A DNA stretch of 17,895 nt from DASSBG01 sp965651365 (GCA_965651365.1 CBFGSA010000056.1:1-17895); one strand, 5' to 3'. Positions 6,392-14,035 are shown, counted from the first letter of the stretch. Made by a program: numbers and translations. Notes: generated by a model not told the origin, from the letters alone.

Positions 6392-7564
6392 ATGCCCGCA
6401 GCCCGGCTTGATCCTTCCGACCTGTACGACATCCGCTCCGAGCTGGACGAGGACGAGCGCATGGTGCAGGACAGCGTGGCACGCTTTGTCGACGAGAAGG
6501 TGCTGCCGATCATTGGCGACTGCTTCGACCAGGCGCGCTTTCCGGCTGAGCTGATTCCCGATATCGCCGGGCTCGGCCTGCTGGGCGCAACGGTGCCGGA
6601 AGAATACGGCGGAGGTGGCATGAACGCGGTCTGCTACGGCCTGATCTGCCAGGAACTGGAGCGCGGCGATTCAGGCTTGCGCAGCTTTGCCTCGGTGCAG
6701 TCATCGCTGTGCATGTACCCGATTCTGGCCTATGGCAGCGAGGCGCAGAAAACGCGCTACCTGCCCGACATGGCCGCCGGCAAGGTGATCGGCTGCTTCG
6801 GTCTGACCGAGCCGCACGGTGGCTCGGACCCGGCCAACATGAAAACCAGTGCCCGGCGCGATGGCGAGGACTGGGTGCTGAACGGGGCCAAGATGTGGAT
6901 CACCAACGGCAATCTGGCGCATATCGCGATCGTCTGGGCGCAAACCGACGACGGTATCCGCGGCTTCATCGTGCCGACCGACAGCAAGGGCTTCACGGCG
7001 CAGGAGGTTCACAAGAAGATGAGCCTGCGTGCGTCGGTGACCTCGGCGCTGTATTTCGACAACGTGCGCCTGCCGGCCAGTGCGCTGCTGCCGAACGTCA
7101 AGGGTCTCAAGGGTCCGCTGGGCTGTCTGACCCAGGCCCGCTACGGCATCACCTGGGGCCCGATCGGCGCGGCCCTGGCCTGCTACCGCGAAGCGCTGGC
7201 CTATGCCGGTGAGCGCGAGCTGTTCGGCCGTCCGCTGACCTCCAATCAGGCCGTGCAGCTCAAGCTGGCCGACATGGCCCGTCGCATCACCCTGGCTCAG
7301 CTTCTGTCACTGCGCCTGGGCCGGTTGAAGGATGACGGCAGCATGGTGCCGACCCAGGTCAGCCTGGCCAAGTGGAACAACGTGCGCATGGCAATCGATA
7401 TCGCCCGTGAATGCCGCGACATCCTGGGCGGTGCCGGCATCACCACCGAGCACGCCGCGATCCGCCATGCCCTGAACCTCGAATCCGTGATTACCTATGA
7501 AGGAACCGAAACCGTGCACCAGCTCGTGGTGGGCCGCGAAGTCACCGGCATCAACGCGTTCTGA
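6392..7564 (+). CDS. gcdH: glutaryl-CoA dehydrogenase
   Basis: This 390-residue FAD-dependent acyl-CoA dehydrogenase oxidatively decarboxylates glutaryl-CoA to crotonyl-CoA in lysine, tryptophan and glutarate degradation. Features specific to this subfamily over other acyl-CoA dehydrogenases are LRSFASVQSSL at 96-106 (Arg97 would be the glutarate-binding arginine), GCFGLTEPHGGSDPANM in the FAD region, KKMSLRASVTS, QARYGITWGPIGAA, and the C-terminal TYEGTE with the predicted catalytic base Glu370. The protein ends in VGREVTGINAF as in the family. The ATG is preceded by GAGGA at good spacing. The gene diverges from the deacetylase-like gene, and the next gene's first possible ATG lies inside its 3' end. 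Confidence 0.93.
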   Translation: MPAARLDPSDLYDIRSELDEDERMVQDSVARFVDEKVLPIIGDCFDQARFPAELIPDIAGLGLLGATVPEEYGGGGMNAVCYGLICQELERGDSGLRSFASVQSSLCMYPILAYGSEAQKTRYLPDMAAGKVIGCFGLTEPHGGSDPANMKTSARRDGEDWVLNGAKMWITNGNLAHIAIVWAQTDDGIRGFIVPTDSKGFTAQEVHKKMSLRASVTSALYFDNVRLPASALLPNVKGLKGPLGCLTQARYGITWGPIGAALACYREALAYAGERELFGRPLTSNQAVQLKLADMARRITLAQLLSLRLGRLKDDGSMVPTQVSLAKWNNVRMAIDIARECRDILGGAGITTEHAAIRHALNLESVITYEGTETVHQLVVGREVTGINAF

Positions 7565-8690
7565 AACGCATGGCCAGCGCGCCCTCGCGGCGCTCGTCCT
7601 GCTGGCCCTCCTGACGATCACGCCGCTGGCGAGAGCGGCATTTCCGCAGATGGGCGACGTCATTCTGGCCAACGGCTTCGACTGGCCGACAGCTCAAGCT
7701 GGCGGCGCCAATTATCTCTGGTATGCACTGGGTCCCGAATGTGACCGCGAACCGTACGGCCTGATCCCGAACTATGATCAGCCTGGCGTGCGTGGCCAGG
7801 CACAGCAACAATTGGCAACAATGCATGCGCGCGGCATGCGCACCCTCGCCATTGGCATCGGCTTCATCAACGGTTTCACCACCGGAACTCTGATCGATGC
7901 CGGCAATCCGGCGCAGGTCAGCCAGTCGGCGCAGAATCTGCATGCCCTGCTGCTGGACATCCAGGCGGCCGGATTCGAGCGAGTGCTGTTCCGTTTTTTC
8001 CCACAGGGCAACATGAGCCCGTCCAGCAACAGCTTCGATCCGGCAACGATCGATCTGTACTGGGGTCTGATCCAGGCCATGCACGCCGAGTTGTCATCGA
8101 CGTTTCTGCCCTATCTGACGGATCTGGGCGTGGAAGGTGCGCCAGCGGACAAGGACTCGGTCTTTTGTGACTTCCCGCCCAAGCAGTACAAATGGCAGTG
8201 TCCGGCCAACAAGGCCTGGAGCAACGCGGCTCGCGAGATCTGGAGGCGCTATCGCCAGACCTACGGGGTCAGCGACACGGTCGGCTTTTCATTCATCACC
8301 ACCACCGATGCCGCCCGCCGCCGCGTACGGCACATGAAATACGTGTACGACGGCGTGTATCCCGGCGCGTATCCGGCGGTACTGGCAATGGATTTCTACG
8401 GCGACCCGGGCTACACCCGCACGGAAGGCGACCAGTTCATCAACATGGCCGGTCTGGTGGACGACTACAGTGCCGACTACGGGTTCAGCGTGTCCAGTTT
8501 CATCATCAGTGAAACCTGGAACAACGATCCGCTGGCCGCAGTCAGCCTGTCATCGGCGATTGCGGCAAGCGGACAGCCGGTTTCCTTTCTCGCCGAATGG
8601 CCACTGGAGCGGGGTGGGGCGTGTGCGGATACTGGGGTCAATGTGCCGCCGCCCTACGAATTCGACATTTATCAGATGTACGGTTTTTGA
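7497..8690 (+). CDS. uncharacterised secreted protein, possible TIM-barrel glycoside hydrolase-like
   Basis: I do not recognise a named family. The only in-frame ATG (7497) overlaps gcdH by 68 bp and gives an awkward 28-residue polar leader before the hydrophobic stretch ALAALVLLALL and a cleavage-like ARAA. A natural ATG at 7570, six bases after the gcdH stop, would yield an ideal signal peptide if one base were added near 7591, so the N-terminus looks frameshifted. The mature part is rich in aromatic residues. It has alternating strand/helix segments (LAIGIGFING, RVLFRFFPQG, VGFSFITTT, AVLAMDFYGDPG, SFIISETWNNDP, SFLAEWPLER) that resemble a (beta/alpha)8 glycoside hydrolase. Acidic residues sit at strand ends, as in SETW and LAEW. 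Export to the periplasm or outside is expected; the substrate is unknown. Confidence 0.7.
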   Translation: MKEPKPCTSSWWAAKSPASTRSETHGQRALAALVLLALLTITPLARAAFPQMGDVILANGFDWPTAQAGGANYLWYALGPECDREPYGLIPNYDQPGVRGQAQQQLATMHARGMRTLAIGIGFINGFTTGTLIDAGNPAQVSQSAQNLHALLLDIQAAGFERVLFRFFPQGNMSPSSNSFDPATIDLYWGLIQAMHAELSSTFLPYLTDLGVEGAPADKDSVFCDFPPKQYKWQCPANKAWSNAAREIWRRYRQTYGVSDTVGFSFITTTDAARRRVRHMKYVYDGVYPGAYPAVLAMDFYGDPGYTRTEGDQFINMAGLVDDYSADYGFSVSSFIISETWNNDPLAAVSLSSAIAASGQPVSFLAEWPLERGGACADTGVNVPPPYEFDIYQMYGF

Positions 8691-8718
8691 TGCGTGCTGC
8701 CGCGGCGTCAGCTATAGG

Positions 8719-8748
8719 TCCTGCGGCTCTGCTTCGCTTCGCGCAGGA
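8719..8748. repeat. inverted repeat TCCTGCG / CGCAGGA
   Basis: A 7-bp stem with a 16-nt loop lies 29 bp after the secreted-protein stop codon. It is not followed by a T-run. It could be a weak terminator hairpin or a REP-like remnant. The perfect 12-bp palindrome CCTGCATGCAGG follows at 8768-8779. Confidence 0.35.
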
Positions 8749-8821
8749 TGGCCCCGGTTGGAGTCACCCTGCATGCAGGGCATGCAGCGCCCGCAGCCGC
8801 AGGATATGCCACCGCGACGTG

Positions 8822-9052
8822 GCGGGAATTCTTGCGTGTGCCGAAATCGACTGGACCTTTGACAATCTGGACTGGCAGGAAATGGTGCACTCGATCCATC
8901 CGGACAATGCGCCGTCGCAAGCACTGGCCAGGACGCTGGGTTCGACTTGCCGTGGCCCATGCACGATGCCGCCACCCTGTGAAAACGAGCCTTGCCGGTT
9001 GTGGGGACAAACACGCGAGAACTGGATGACAAGCCGTGCAAGGCGGCGCTGA
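8822..9052 (+). pseudogene. C-terminal remnant of a GNAT acetyltransferase (RimJ/RimL-like)
   Basis: The 419-bp gap after the secreted-protein gene has no intact gene. In one frame, 8822-9052 encodes ILACAEIDWTFDNLDWQEMV, HSIHPDNAPSQALARTLGS, then RGPCTMPPP and RLWGQTRENW before a stop. This matches the C-terminal pattern of RimJ/RimL-type N-acetyltransferases, where W-A/T-F-D-x-L-G/D-W is followed by I-x-P-x-N-x-x-S-x-x-L/A-A-x-x-L-G-S. The N-terminal two-thirds, including the acetyl-CoA loop, is absent in this frame. A scrap GYATA in another frame at about 8802 hints at a frameshift near 8825. No start or ribosome binding site is evident. Confidence 0.6.
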
Positions 9053-9073
9053 GCGCGATGTCGTCTTCGCGCT

Positions 9074-9079
9074 TACAAT
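9074..9079 (+). promoter_or_regulatory. -10 box of the E1 gene (TACAAT)
   Basis: TACAAT, in the same sequence context (TACAATGG) as before gcdH, lies 30 bp upstream of the ATG at 9110. The -35 region is weak and there is no clear Shine-Dalgarno. Confidence 0.45.
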
Positions 9080-9109
9080 GGCGCATCACCGACACCTGAC
9101 TGTTCCGCC

Positions 9110-11395
9110 ATGAACACAAAGCCTTCCATCAGCGCGCGTCAAAAAGGCTTCAATCGCGCCGAGATCGTTGATCAGAACTTCACCGAGTTCGTGCAGCACT
9201 GGGACGGCGACGTGCGCCTGGCGCCGGCCGCCGATGCGCCGGTGCTGCCGGGCTCGGGCCTTGATGTCGCGGGCTTTCGCGCGTTGTTCGAGTCGCAGAT
9301 CATCAGCCGCCAGCTCGACTTGATGGCGCGCGTGCTCAGGGTCAAGAACAAGGTGTTCTACACCATCGGCTCGTCCGGCCACGAGGGCAATGCGATGCTG
9401 GCCAGGCTGACCCGCTACACCGATCCGGCCTTCCTGCACTACCGCTCCGGCGCCTTCATGGCCGAGCGCAGCCGCCAGTTGCCGAATATCGACCCGGTGA
9501 CCGATGCCGCGCTGTCGTTTGCCGCGGCCAGCGACGATCCGGCCTCGGGTGGCCGGCACAAGGTCTGGGGCTCGAAACCCTTGTGGGTGCTGCCGCAGAC
9601 CTCGACCATTGCCTCGCACCTGCCCAAGGCGCTGGGCACGGCGCTGGCCATCGAGCAGACCCGGCGCATGCGCCTGGCGCTGCCGATTCCCGGCGACAGC
9701 ATTGCCATTTGCAGCTTCGGCGATGCCTCGACCAATCATGCCACTGCCCAGGCGGCTTTCAATTCGGCGGCCTGGACCGCTTACCAGGGCCTGCCCGCGC
9801 CGGTGCTGTTCCTGTGCGAGGACAACGGCATCGGTATTTCGGTCAAGACGCCCTCGGGCTGGATCGCCAGCAACTATCAGCGCCGTTCGAATCTGGATTA
9901 TTTCTACGCCGACGGCCTGGATCTGGCCCACGGTTACGGCGCCGTGCGCGATGCCGTCGAGCATTGCCGCCGCACACGCCGGCCGACTTTCCTGCACCTC
10001 AACACGACCCGCGTGATGGGTCATGCCGGCACCGACTTCGAGATCGAGTGGCGCTCGATCGAGGAGCTGGTGGCGCTGGAGGCTACTGACCCGCTGCTGC
10101 GCTCGGCCGCCATCGCGCTGGAGTCGGGCCTGTACAGCAAGGACGAGGTGCTGGCCTTGTACGAGGATACGCGCACGCGCTGTTTCGAGGCGGCCGAGGC
10201 GGCGGACACGAAGCCCAAGATTCCTGATCTGAAGTCCGTGATGACGCCGTTGGCGCCGCATACGCCCAGGGCGGTCAGTGCCGAGGCGCGCCGTGCCGAC
10301 TACCAGGACAAGCGCCTGGCTGTATTCGGCGGTGAAGACAAGCTGCCGGAAAACCAGCCGCCGCGGCATTTGGCGATCCAGATCAACCAGACCCTGCATG
10401 ATCTGATGTGCAAGTACCCGCAGGCACTGCTGTTCGGCGAGGACGTGGCGCAAAAGGGTGGCGTGTACACCGTCACCAAAGGGCTGCACAAGGCCTTTCG
10501 CGGCGCGCGTGTGTTCAACACGCTGCTGGACGAGACCTCGATCCTGGGCCTGGCGCAGGGCTATGCCAACCTCGGTCTGCTGCCGATCCCCGAAATTCAG
10601 TACCTCGCGTACTTTCACAATGCCTGCGACCAGATCCGCGGCGAGGCGGCCAGCCTGCAGTTCTTCTCCAACAACCAGTACCGCAATCCCATGGTGGTGC
10701 GCATCGCCAGCCTCGGTTACCAGAAAGGCTTCGGTGGCCATTTCCATAACGACAACTCGATTGCCGCATTGCGCGATATTCCTGGCCTGGTAATCGGTTG
10801 CCCGTCGCGCGGCGATGATGCGGTGCTGATGCTGCGAACGCTGATGGCCATGGCCCGGGTCGATGGCCGCGTGTGCGCGTTCCTGGAACCAATTGCCCTG
10901 TACATGAGCAAAGACCTGCACGAGGCCGGTGACGGCAAGTGGCAGTTTGCCTGGCCCGCGCCCGGCAAGGCGATGGAGTTCGGTGAAGGCCGCGTGTATC
11001 AGGGCAAGGCCGAGGATCTGGTGATCTTCACCTACGGCAACGGCGTGCCCATGAGCCTGCGCGCGGCACGCACGATCGAGAAGCAGCAGGGCTGGAGAGT
11101 GCGCGTGGTCGACCTGCGCTGGCTGCTGCCGCTGAACGAGGCGTTCATCGCCGCGCAGGCAAACAGTGCCAGACGCATCATTGTTCTGGACGAAGGCCGC
11201 CGCAGCGCCGGGGTGGGCGAGGGCGTCATCACGGCCCTGGTCGAGGCCGGCCATGGCGACAAACCGATCGAGCGCGTTTGCGGTGCCGACACCTTCACGC
11301 CGCTGGCGGATGCGGCCCTGCTGGTACTGCCCGCCGAGAAGGACATTGTGGCTGCAGCATCCAGGCTGGCCCAGGCGACGCCGAGAGCAGGGTGA
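9110..11395 (+). CDS. fused E1 alpha/beta subunit of a thiamine-diphosphate 2-oxoacid dehydrogenase
   Basis: This 761-residue protein joins the two E1 subunits in one chain. The N-terminal alpha part (to about residue 390) has IGSSGHEGNAM, GDASTN at 204-209 and CEDNGIGIS at 236-244, together forming the thiamine diphosphate/Mg2+ binding motif. The C-terminal beta part begins around ENQPPRHLAIQINQTL and has LFGEDVAQKGGVY (GED at 443-445), the FNTLLDETSILG region and a transketolase C-terminal domain. It decarboxylates a 2-oxoacid, probably branched-chain or a related substrate, and passes the acyl group to a lipoyl E2. No E2 or E3 gene is adjacent, so the partner complex must be elsewhere. A long antisense frame over this gene is a codon-bias shadow. 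The substrate is not determined. Confidence 0.88.
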   Translation: MNTKPSISARQKGFNRAEIVDQNFTEFVQHWDGDVRLAPAADAPVLPGSGLDVAGFRALFESQIISRQLDLMARVLRVKNKVFYTIGSSGHEGNAMLARLTRYTDPAFLHYRSGAFMAERSRQLPNIDPVTDAALSFAAASDDPASGGRHKVWGSKPLWVLPQTSTIASHLPKALGTALAIEQTRRMRLALPIPGDSIAICSFGDASTNHATAQAAFNSAAWTAYQGLPAPVLFLCEDNGIGISVKTPSGWIASNYQRRSNLDYFYADGLDLAHGYGAVRDAVEHCRRTRRPTFLHLNTTRVMGHAGTDFEIEWRSIEELVALEATDPLLRSAAIALESGLYSKDEVLALYEDTRTRCFEAAEAADTKPKIPDLKSVMTPLAPHTPRAVSAEARRADYQDKRLAVFGGEDKLPENQPPRHLAIQINQTLHDLMCKYPQALLFGEDVAQKGGVYTVTKGLHKAFRGARVFNTLLDETSILGLAQGYANLGLLPIPEIQYLAYFHNACDQIRGEAASLQFFSNNQYRNPMVVRIASLGYQKGFGGHFHNDNSIAALRDIPGLVIGCPSRGDDAVLMLRTLMAMARVDGRVCAFLEPIALYMSKDLHEAGDGKWQFAWPAPGKAMEFGEGRVYQGKAEDLVIFTYGNGVPMSLRAARTIEKQQGWRVRVVDLRWLLPLNEAFIAAQANSARRIIVLDEGRRSAGVGEGVITALVEAGHGDKPIERVCGADTFTPLADAALLVLPAEKDIVAAASRLAQATPRAG

Positions 11396-11414
11396 CACCA
11401 CCACCCGTCATACT

Positions 11415-11432
11415 GCGCAAGGGAGCTTGCGC
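11415..11432. terminator. hairpin after the E1 gene (GCGCAAG-GGAG-CTTGCGC)
   Basis: A perfect 7-bp stem with a 4-nt loop starts 20 bp after the E1 stop. No T-run follows, so it may be a Rho-dependent end or an RNA-stability hairpin, not a classic terminator. Confidence 0.4.
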
Positions 11433-11469
11433 CCGCTGTCGCAGGATCTGTCTCCACAATCTCATCTGC

Positions 11470-11475
11470 TACCAT
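11470..11475 (+). promoter_or_regulatory. possible -10 box of the THX gene (TACCAT)
   Basis: TACCAT, in the context CTGCTACCATGACCG, lies 31 bp before the ATG at 11507 and leaves a leader that contains a strong GAAGGAG. The -35 match is poor. Confidence 0.35.
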
Positions 11476-11506
11476 GACCGTCTTGTCATTCCTGAAGGAG
11501 AGCCCC

Positions 11507-11662
11507 ATGGGCAAAGGTGATCGCAGAACCCGCCGCGGCAAGATCTACAACGGCAGCTACGGCAATGCACGGCCGCACAAGAAGGCTGTTGCACAGGCTG
11601 GCAAGGCCGCCGGGGCCAAGCGCAAGCCGACGAAGAAAGCCGCAGCCAGGAAGGCTTCGTGA
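11507..11662 (+). CDS. 30S ribosomal protein THX
   Basis: This 51-residue, very basic protein begins MGKGDRRTRRGKIYNGSYGN, the signature of the small THX ribosomal protein found at the head of the 30S subunit in Thermus and in many proteobacteria. The C-terminal tail is Lys/Ala-rich (KRKPTKKAAARKAS), longer than in Thermus but common in proteobacterial forms. The ATG at 11507 has an excellent GAAGGAG at 11494-11500; an upstream in-frame ATG at 11474 adds residues that do not belong to the family. It is followed 49 bp later by slyD on the same strand, so the two may share a transcript. Confidence 0.9.
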   Translation: MGKGDRRTRRGKIYNGSYGNARPHKKAVAQAGKAAGAKRKPTKKAAARKAS

Positions 11663-11711
11663 TCATGGCAACAGGCATGATTGCATGCATTCGGCCCGCG
11701 GGACTTGTTCG

Positions 11712-12200
11712 ATGAAGGCCAGCAAGGACACGGTGGTGAGTTTTCACTACCGGCTCAGTGATGATGCGGGCGACGTCATCGAGGACTCGTACGACAATGA
11801 GCAGCCGGTCATGGTGCTGCTGGGCCGCGGGCAGGTCATCGGGGGGGTGGAGTCCGCCCTGGAAGGGCACGAGGCCGGTGACAAGCTGGACGTCAAGGTG
11901 CCGCCGGCGGAAGGGTATGGCGAGCATCGGGAGGGCATGATCCAGCGCGTACCGAAAAAATATTTCCGCGATGCCAAGCGTCTCAAACCCGGCATGACGA
12001 CCGTGCTCAGCCTGCGTGATGGCGGTCAGCAAAGCGTGGTGGTGCACAAGGTCGGCATGAGTGCGATCGACGTCGACGTCAACCATCCACTGGCGGGCAA
12101 GACCCTCGATTTTGCTATCGAGGTGACGGAAGTTCGCGAGGCCACGCCGGAGGAGCTGGCCCACGGCCATGCCCATCCGCCGGGAGCGCATGAAGACTGA
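11712..12200 (+). CDS. slyD: SlyD-type FKBP peptidyl-prolyl cis-trans isomerase
   Basis: This 162-residue cytoplasmic FKBP catalyses prolyl isomerisation and chaperones folding proteins. The split FKBP domain is visible: FHYRLSDDAGDVIEDS at about 11-26, LGRGQVIGGVESALEG at 37-52, then the insert-in-flap chaperone domain beginning AEGYGEHREGMIQRVP (about 66-81). The chain returns to the FKBP domain at NHPLAGKTLDFAIEV (124-138). The C-terminal tail AHGHAHPPGAHED has four histidines and no cysteine, much shorter than the Ni-binding tail of E. coli SlyD, so metal binding may be weak. The ATG at 11712 gives the normal family N-terminus; ATG 11685 is an alternative without support. It is followed after 32 bp by the MFS gene. 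Confidence 0.92.
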   Translation: MKASKDTVVSFHYRLSDDAGDVIEDSYDNEQPVMVLLGRGQVIGGVESALEGHEAGDKLDVKVPPAEGYGEHREGMIQRVPKKYFRDAKRLKPGMTTVLSLRDGGQQSVVVHKVGMSAIDVDVNHPLAGKTLDFAIEVTEVREATPEELAHGHAHPPGAHED

Positions 12201-12232
12201 ATCGAACCCTTGAGCCGCTGGCCTCTGGTCCG

Positions 12233-13408
12233 TTGAACCCGGTCCCTGCACGAGCAGGCGAACGGCCCGATGGCAGTCTGGCCGGGCTGACCTGGGCGCA
12301 TTTCGTCAACGACGGTGCGGCCAATTTTCTGCCCGGCGTTCTGCCTCTGGTGCTGGTCAGCATGGGCGTGCCGGTGGCGTTGGCGGGAGCCTTGATGGCG
12401 GCCCTGCTGGCGGGTCAGGCATTGCAGCCGGTTACCGGCTGGCTGGCCGACAGGCTCGGCGGTCGCGTCCTGATCACCTTCGGTGTCGCTGGCTCCTCGC
12501 TGGGCGGCGTGCTGGTGGCGCTGGCACCGTCATTGTGGATGCTGGTCCCCAGTCTGGTGCTGATTGGCGTGGCCAATTCCAGCTTCCATCCGCCGGCCAT
12601 GGCCTCGGCGCGCCTGCTCGGCGGTGGTCGGCAGGGCCGGGCCATGTCGATCATGCTGGTGGGTGGCGAGATCGGGCGCGGCCTGTGGCCGTTGCTGGCC
12701 AGTGCAGTGGCCAGCGGGCTCGGTATGCGATGGGTCGCTGTGCTGTGCCTGCCGGGCCTTTTGACTGCCATTCCCTTGTATCGCTGGACGCCGGTGTTGC
12801 CGCGACGCCACGCGGGCTCGGCATCAGTGAAATGGCGCAAACACGCCGGCCCGGTTTCCATTCTGGTCGGCGCCAGCACCTTGCGCAGCCTCATGATCAT
12901 AGCCAGCTCCACCTATCTGCCGATCCTGCGGCACCAGGAAGGGCATTCGCTGGTCGCCGGCGCCAGCGTGATCACGGTGATTTTGCTGGTGGGTATCGTC
13001 GGCAATCTGGCCGGCGGGCATGTTTCCGACCGCTACGGCAGCAAGGTGGTCGTGGTATCGATGCTGGCGGTGGCGGCGCTGATGCTGGGCGGCATTCTGC
13101 TGCTGGACGGTACGCTGCTGTGGCTGGCACTGGGTCTGTTCGGCATTGCCGTGTTCGCCACCTTGCCCGTGACCGTCCTGATCGGTCAGGACATCCTGCA
13201 GGAAAATCGCGCCATGGGCTCGGGTTTGGCGATGGGCTTTTCCAATGCGCTGGCCGCCCTCGGCGTGGCGCTGCTTGGACCATTGGTTGCAGCCCACGGG
13301 GTGCGTCCGGCGCTGGCCCTGGTCGCGGCGGGCGGTGTGCTTGCCGTGTTGCTTGCTCTGCGTTTGCCACAGCACGCCAAACCGTCAACCACTGCACCGA
13401 ACCTGTAG
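12233..13408 (+). CDS. MFS transporter, fosmidomycin-resistance (Fsr)-like
   Basis: This 391-residue integral membrane protein has about 12 hydrophobic segments. The N-terminal LTWAHFVNDGAANFLPGVLP resembles the HF-x-N-D-x-x-x-x-x-L-P-x-L-L-P pattern of Fsr-like major facilitator exporters. The loop GWLADRLGGRV between helices 2 and 3 is the MFS signature, and its half-repeat GGHVSDRYGSKV appears in the C-terminal half. It probably exports a small molecule by proton antiport; the substrate is unknown. No ATG is available at the right place: the TTG at 12233 is the best start, giving a 12-15 residue leader before the conserved block. It lies 32 bp after slyD. The TAG stop is inside a REP element. 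Confidence 0.83.
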   Translation: MNPVPARAGERPDGSLAGLTWAHFVNDGAANFLPGVLPLVLVSMGVPVALAGALMAALLAGQALQPVTGWLADRLGGRVLITFGVAGSSLGGVLVALAPSLWMLVPSLVLIGVANSSFHPPAMASARLLGGGRQGRAMSIMLVGGEIGRGLWPLLASAVASGLGMRWVAVLCLPGLLTAIPLYRWTPVLPRRHAGSASVKWRKHAGPVSILVGASTLRSLMIIASSTYLPILRHQEGHSLVAGASVITVILLVGIVGNLAGGHVSDRYGSKVVVVSMLAVAALMLGGILLLDGTLLWLALGLFGIAVFATLPVTVLIGQDILQENRAMGSGLAMGFSNALAALGVALLGPLVAAHGVRPALALVAAGGVLAVLLALRLPQHAKPSTTAPNL

Positions 13409-13430
13409 CAGCACGCCATGCACGCGATGG
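13405..13430 (+). repeat. REP-like element at the MFS gene 3' end
   Basis: GTAGCAGCACGCCATGCACG and the following CGATGG align with the REP copy on the minus strand at 5506 (GTAATAGCGCGCCATGCGCG), with only a few substitutions. Its second to fourth bases are the TAG stop of the MFS gene (13406-13408). It lies in the 38-bp gap between convergent genes and may act as a transcript end. Confidence 0.65.
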
Positions 13431-13446
13431 ACGAGCCCGTGAGCGG

Positions 13447-13965
13447 TCAGTTGTAGGCATCCAGCGGCCGGCGGGCCAGGCTGAAGTGGCTTGACCAGTA
13501 TGGATTGTCGAGCCGGGACATGCGTACCTTGCCGCCGGAGTTGGGCGCATGCACGAAGCGGCCCTTGCCGACATAGATGCCGACGTGGGTAATCCGTGCG
13601 CTGCCGCCGTGGAAGAACACCAGATCGCCCGCGTCGAGCTGGCTGCGCTTGATCCGTGGCGCGTCAATCCGGCTCATGGCATGGGAGGTGCGCGGCAGGC
13701 TCAAACCGAGCGTGATGCGGTAGACGTAGCGCACCAGTCCGCTGCAGTCGAATCCGCTTTCGGGTGTGTTGCCGCCCCAGCGATAAGGTGTGCCAACCAG
13801 GCCCAGCGCGCCGAACAGCACGTCGTTGGCTGCGGTGCGCGGCGGACGTTCGGGTGCGCCGGCACAGGCGGCCAGCAGGATGATGGTGGCAAGTGGCAGC
13901 AGCCAGCGCAGCAGTCGGCTGTCTGTGTTCGAGGCCAATTTGGCAATGGCAAGGTGCGCCTGCAT
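13447..13965 (-). CDS. NlpC/P60 family cell-wall peptidase lipoprotein
   Basis: This 172-residue protein starts with a signal peptide ending in a lipobox, LAAC with Cys34, so it should be lipid-anchored in the periplasm. The NlpC/P60 domain follows: GTPYRWGGNTPESGFDCSGL holds the nucleophile Cys74, THVGIYVG the catalytic His127, and FVHAPNSGGKV the third polar residue (His139). Such enzymes cleave gamma-D-glutamyl-meso-diaminopimelate bonds in peptidoglycan peptides, as in Spr/MepS and YafL-like proteins. The polar region before the hydrophobic core (about 18 residues) is slightly long for a lipoprotein signal, so a later start cannot be excluded. It is convergent with the MFS gene. The 82-bp gap upstream shows no firm promoter. 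Confidence 0.9.
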   Translation of the reverse strand: MQAHLAIAKLASNTDSRLLRWLLPLATIILLAACAGAPERPPRTAANDVLFGALGLVGTPYRWGGNTPESGFDCSGLVRYVYRITLGLSLPRTSHAMSRIDAPRIKRSQLDAGDLVFFHGGSARITHVGIYVGKGRFVHAPNSGGKVRMSRLDNPYWSSHFSLARRPLDAYN

Positions 13966-14035
13966 CGCAAGGCTCGGGTAGGCTTGCCGTTACCGTATCA
14001 AATCAATTGCTTGGAGAGAAGAGCTTGGGTGCTTT

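Noticed and set aside
8719..8779. Insertion sequence end
   Set aside because: The inverted repeats are short, no matching terminal repeat or transposase is found, and the neighbouring coding remnant is a GNAT gene, not a transposase.
9086..11404. 772-codon open frame on the minus strand
   Set aside because: It lies exactly antisense to the E1 gene, whose motifs are unambiguous. The antisense translation is low-complexity, rich in His/Gln/Arg and typical of a high-GC shadow frame.
12535..13494. 319-codon plus-strand frame inside the MFS gene
   Set aside because: Out-of-frame translation of the transporter, lacking hydrophobic helices; the other frame has the complete MFS pattern.
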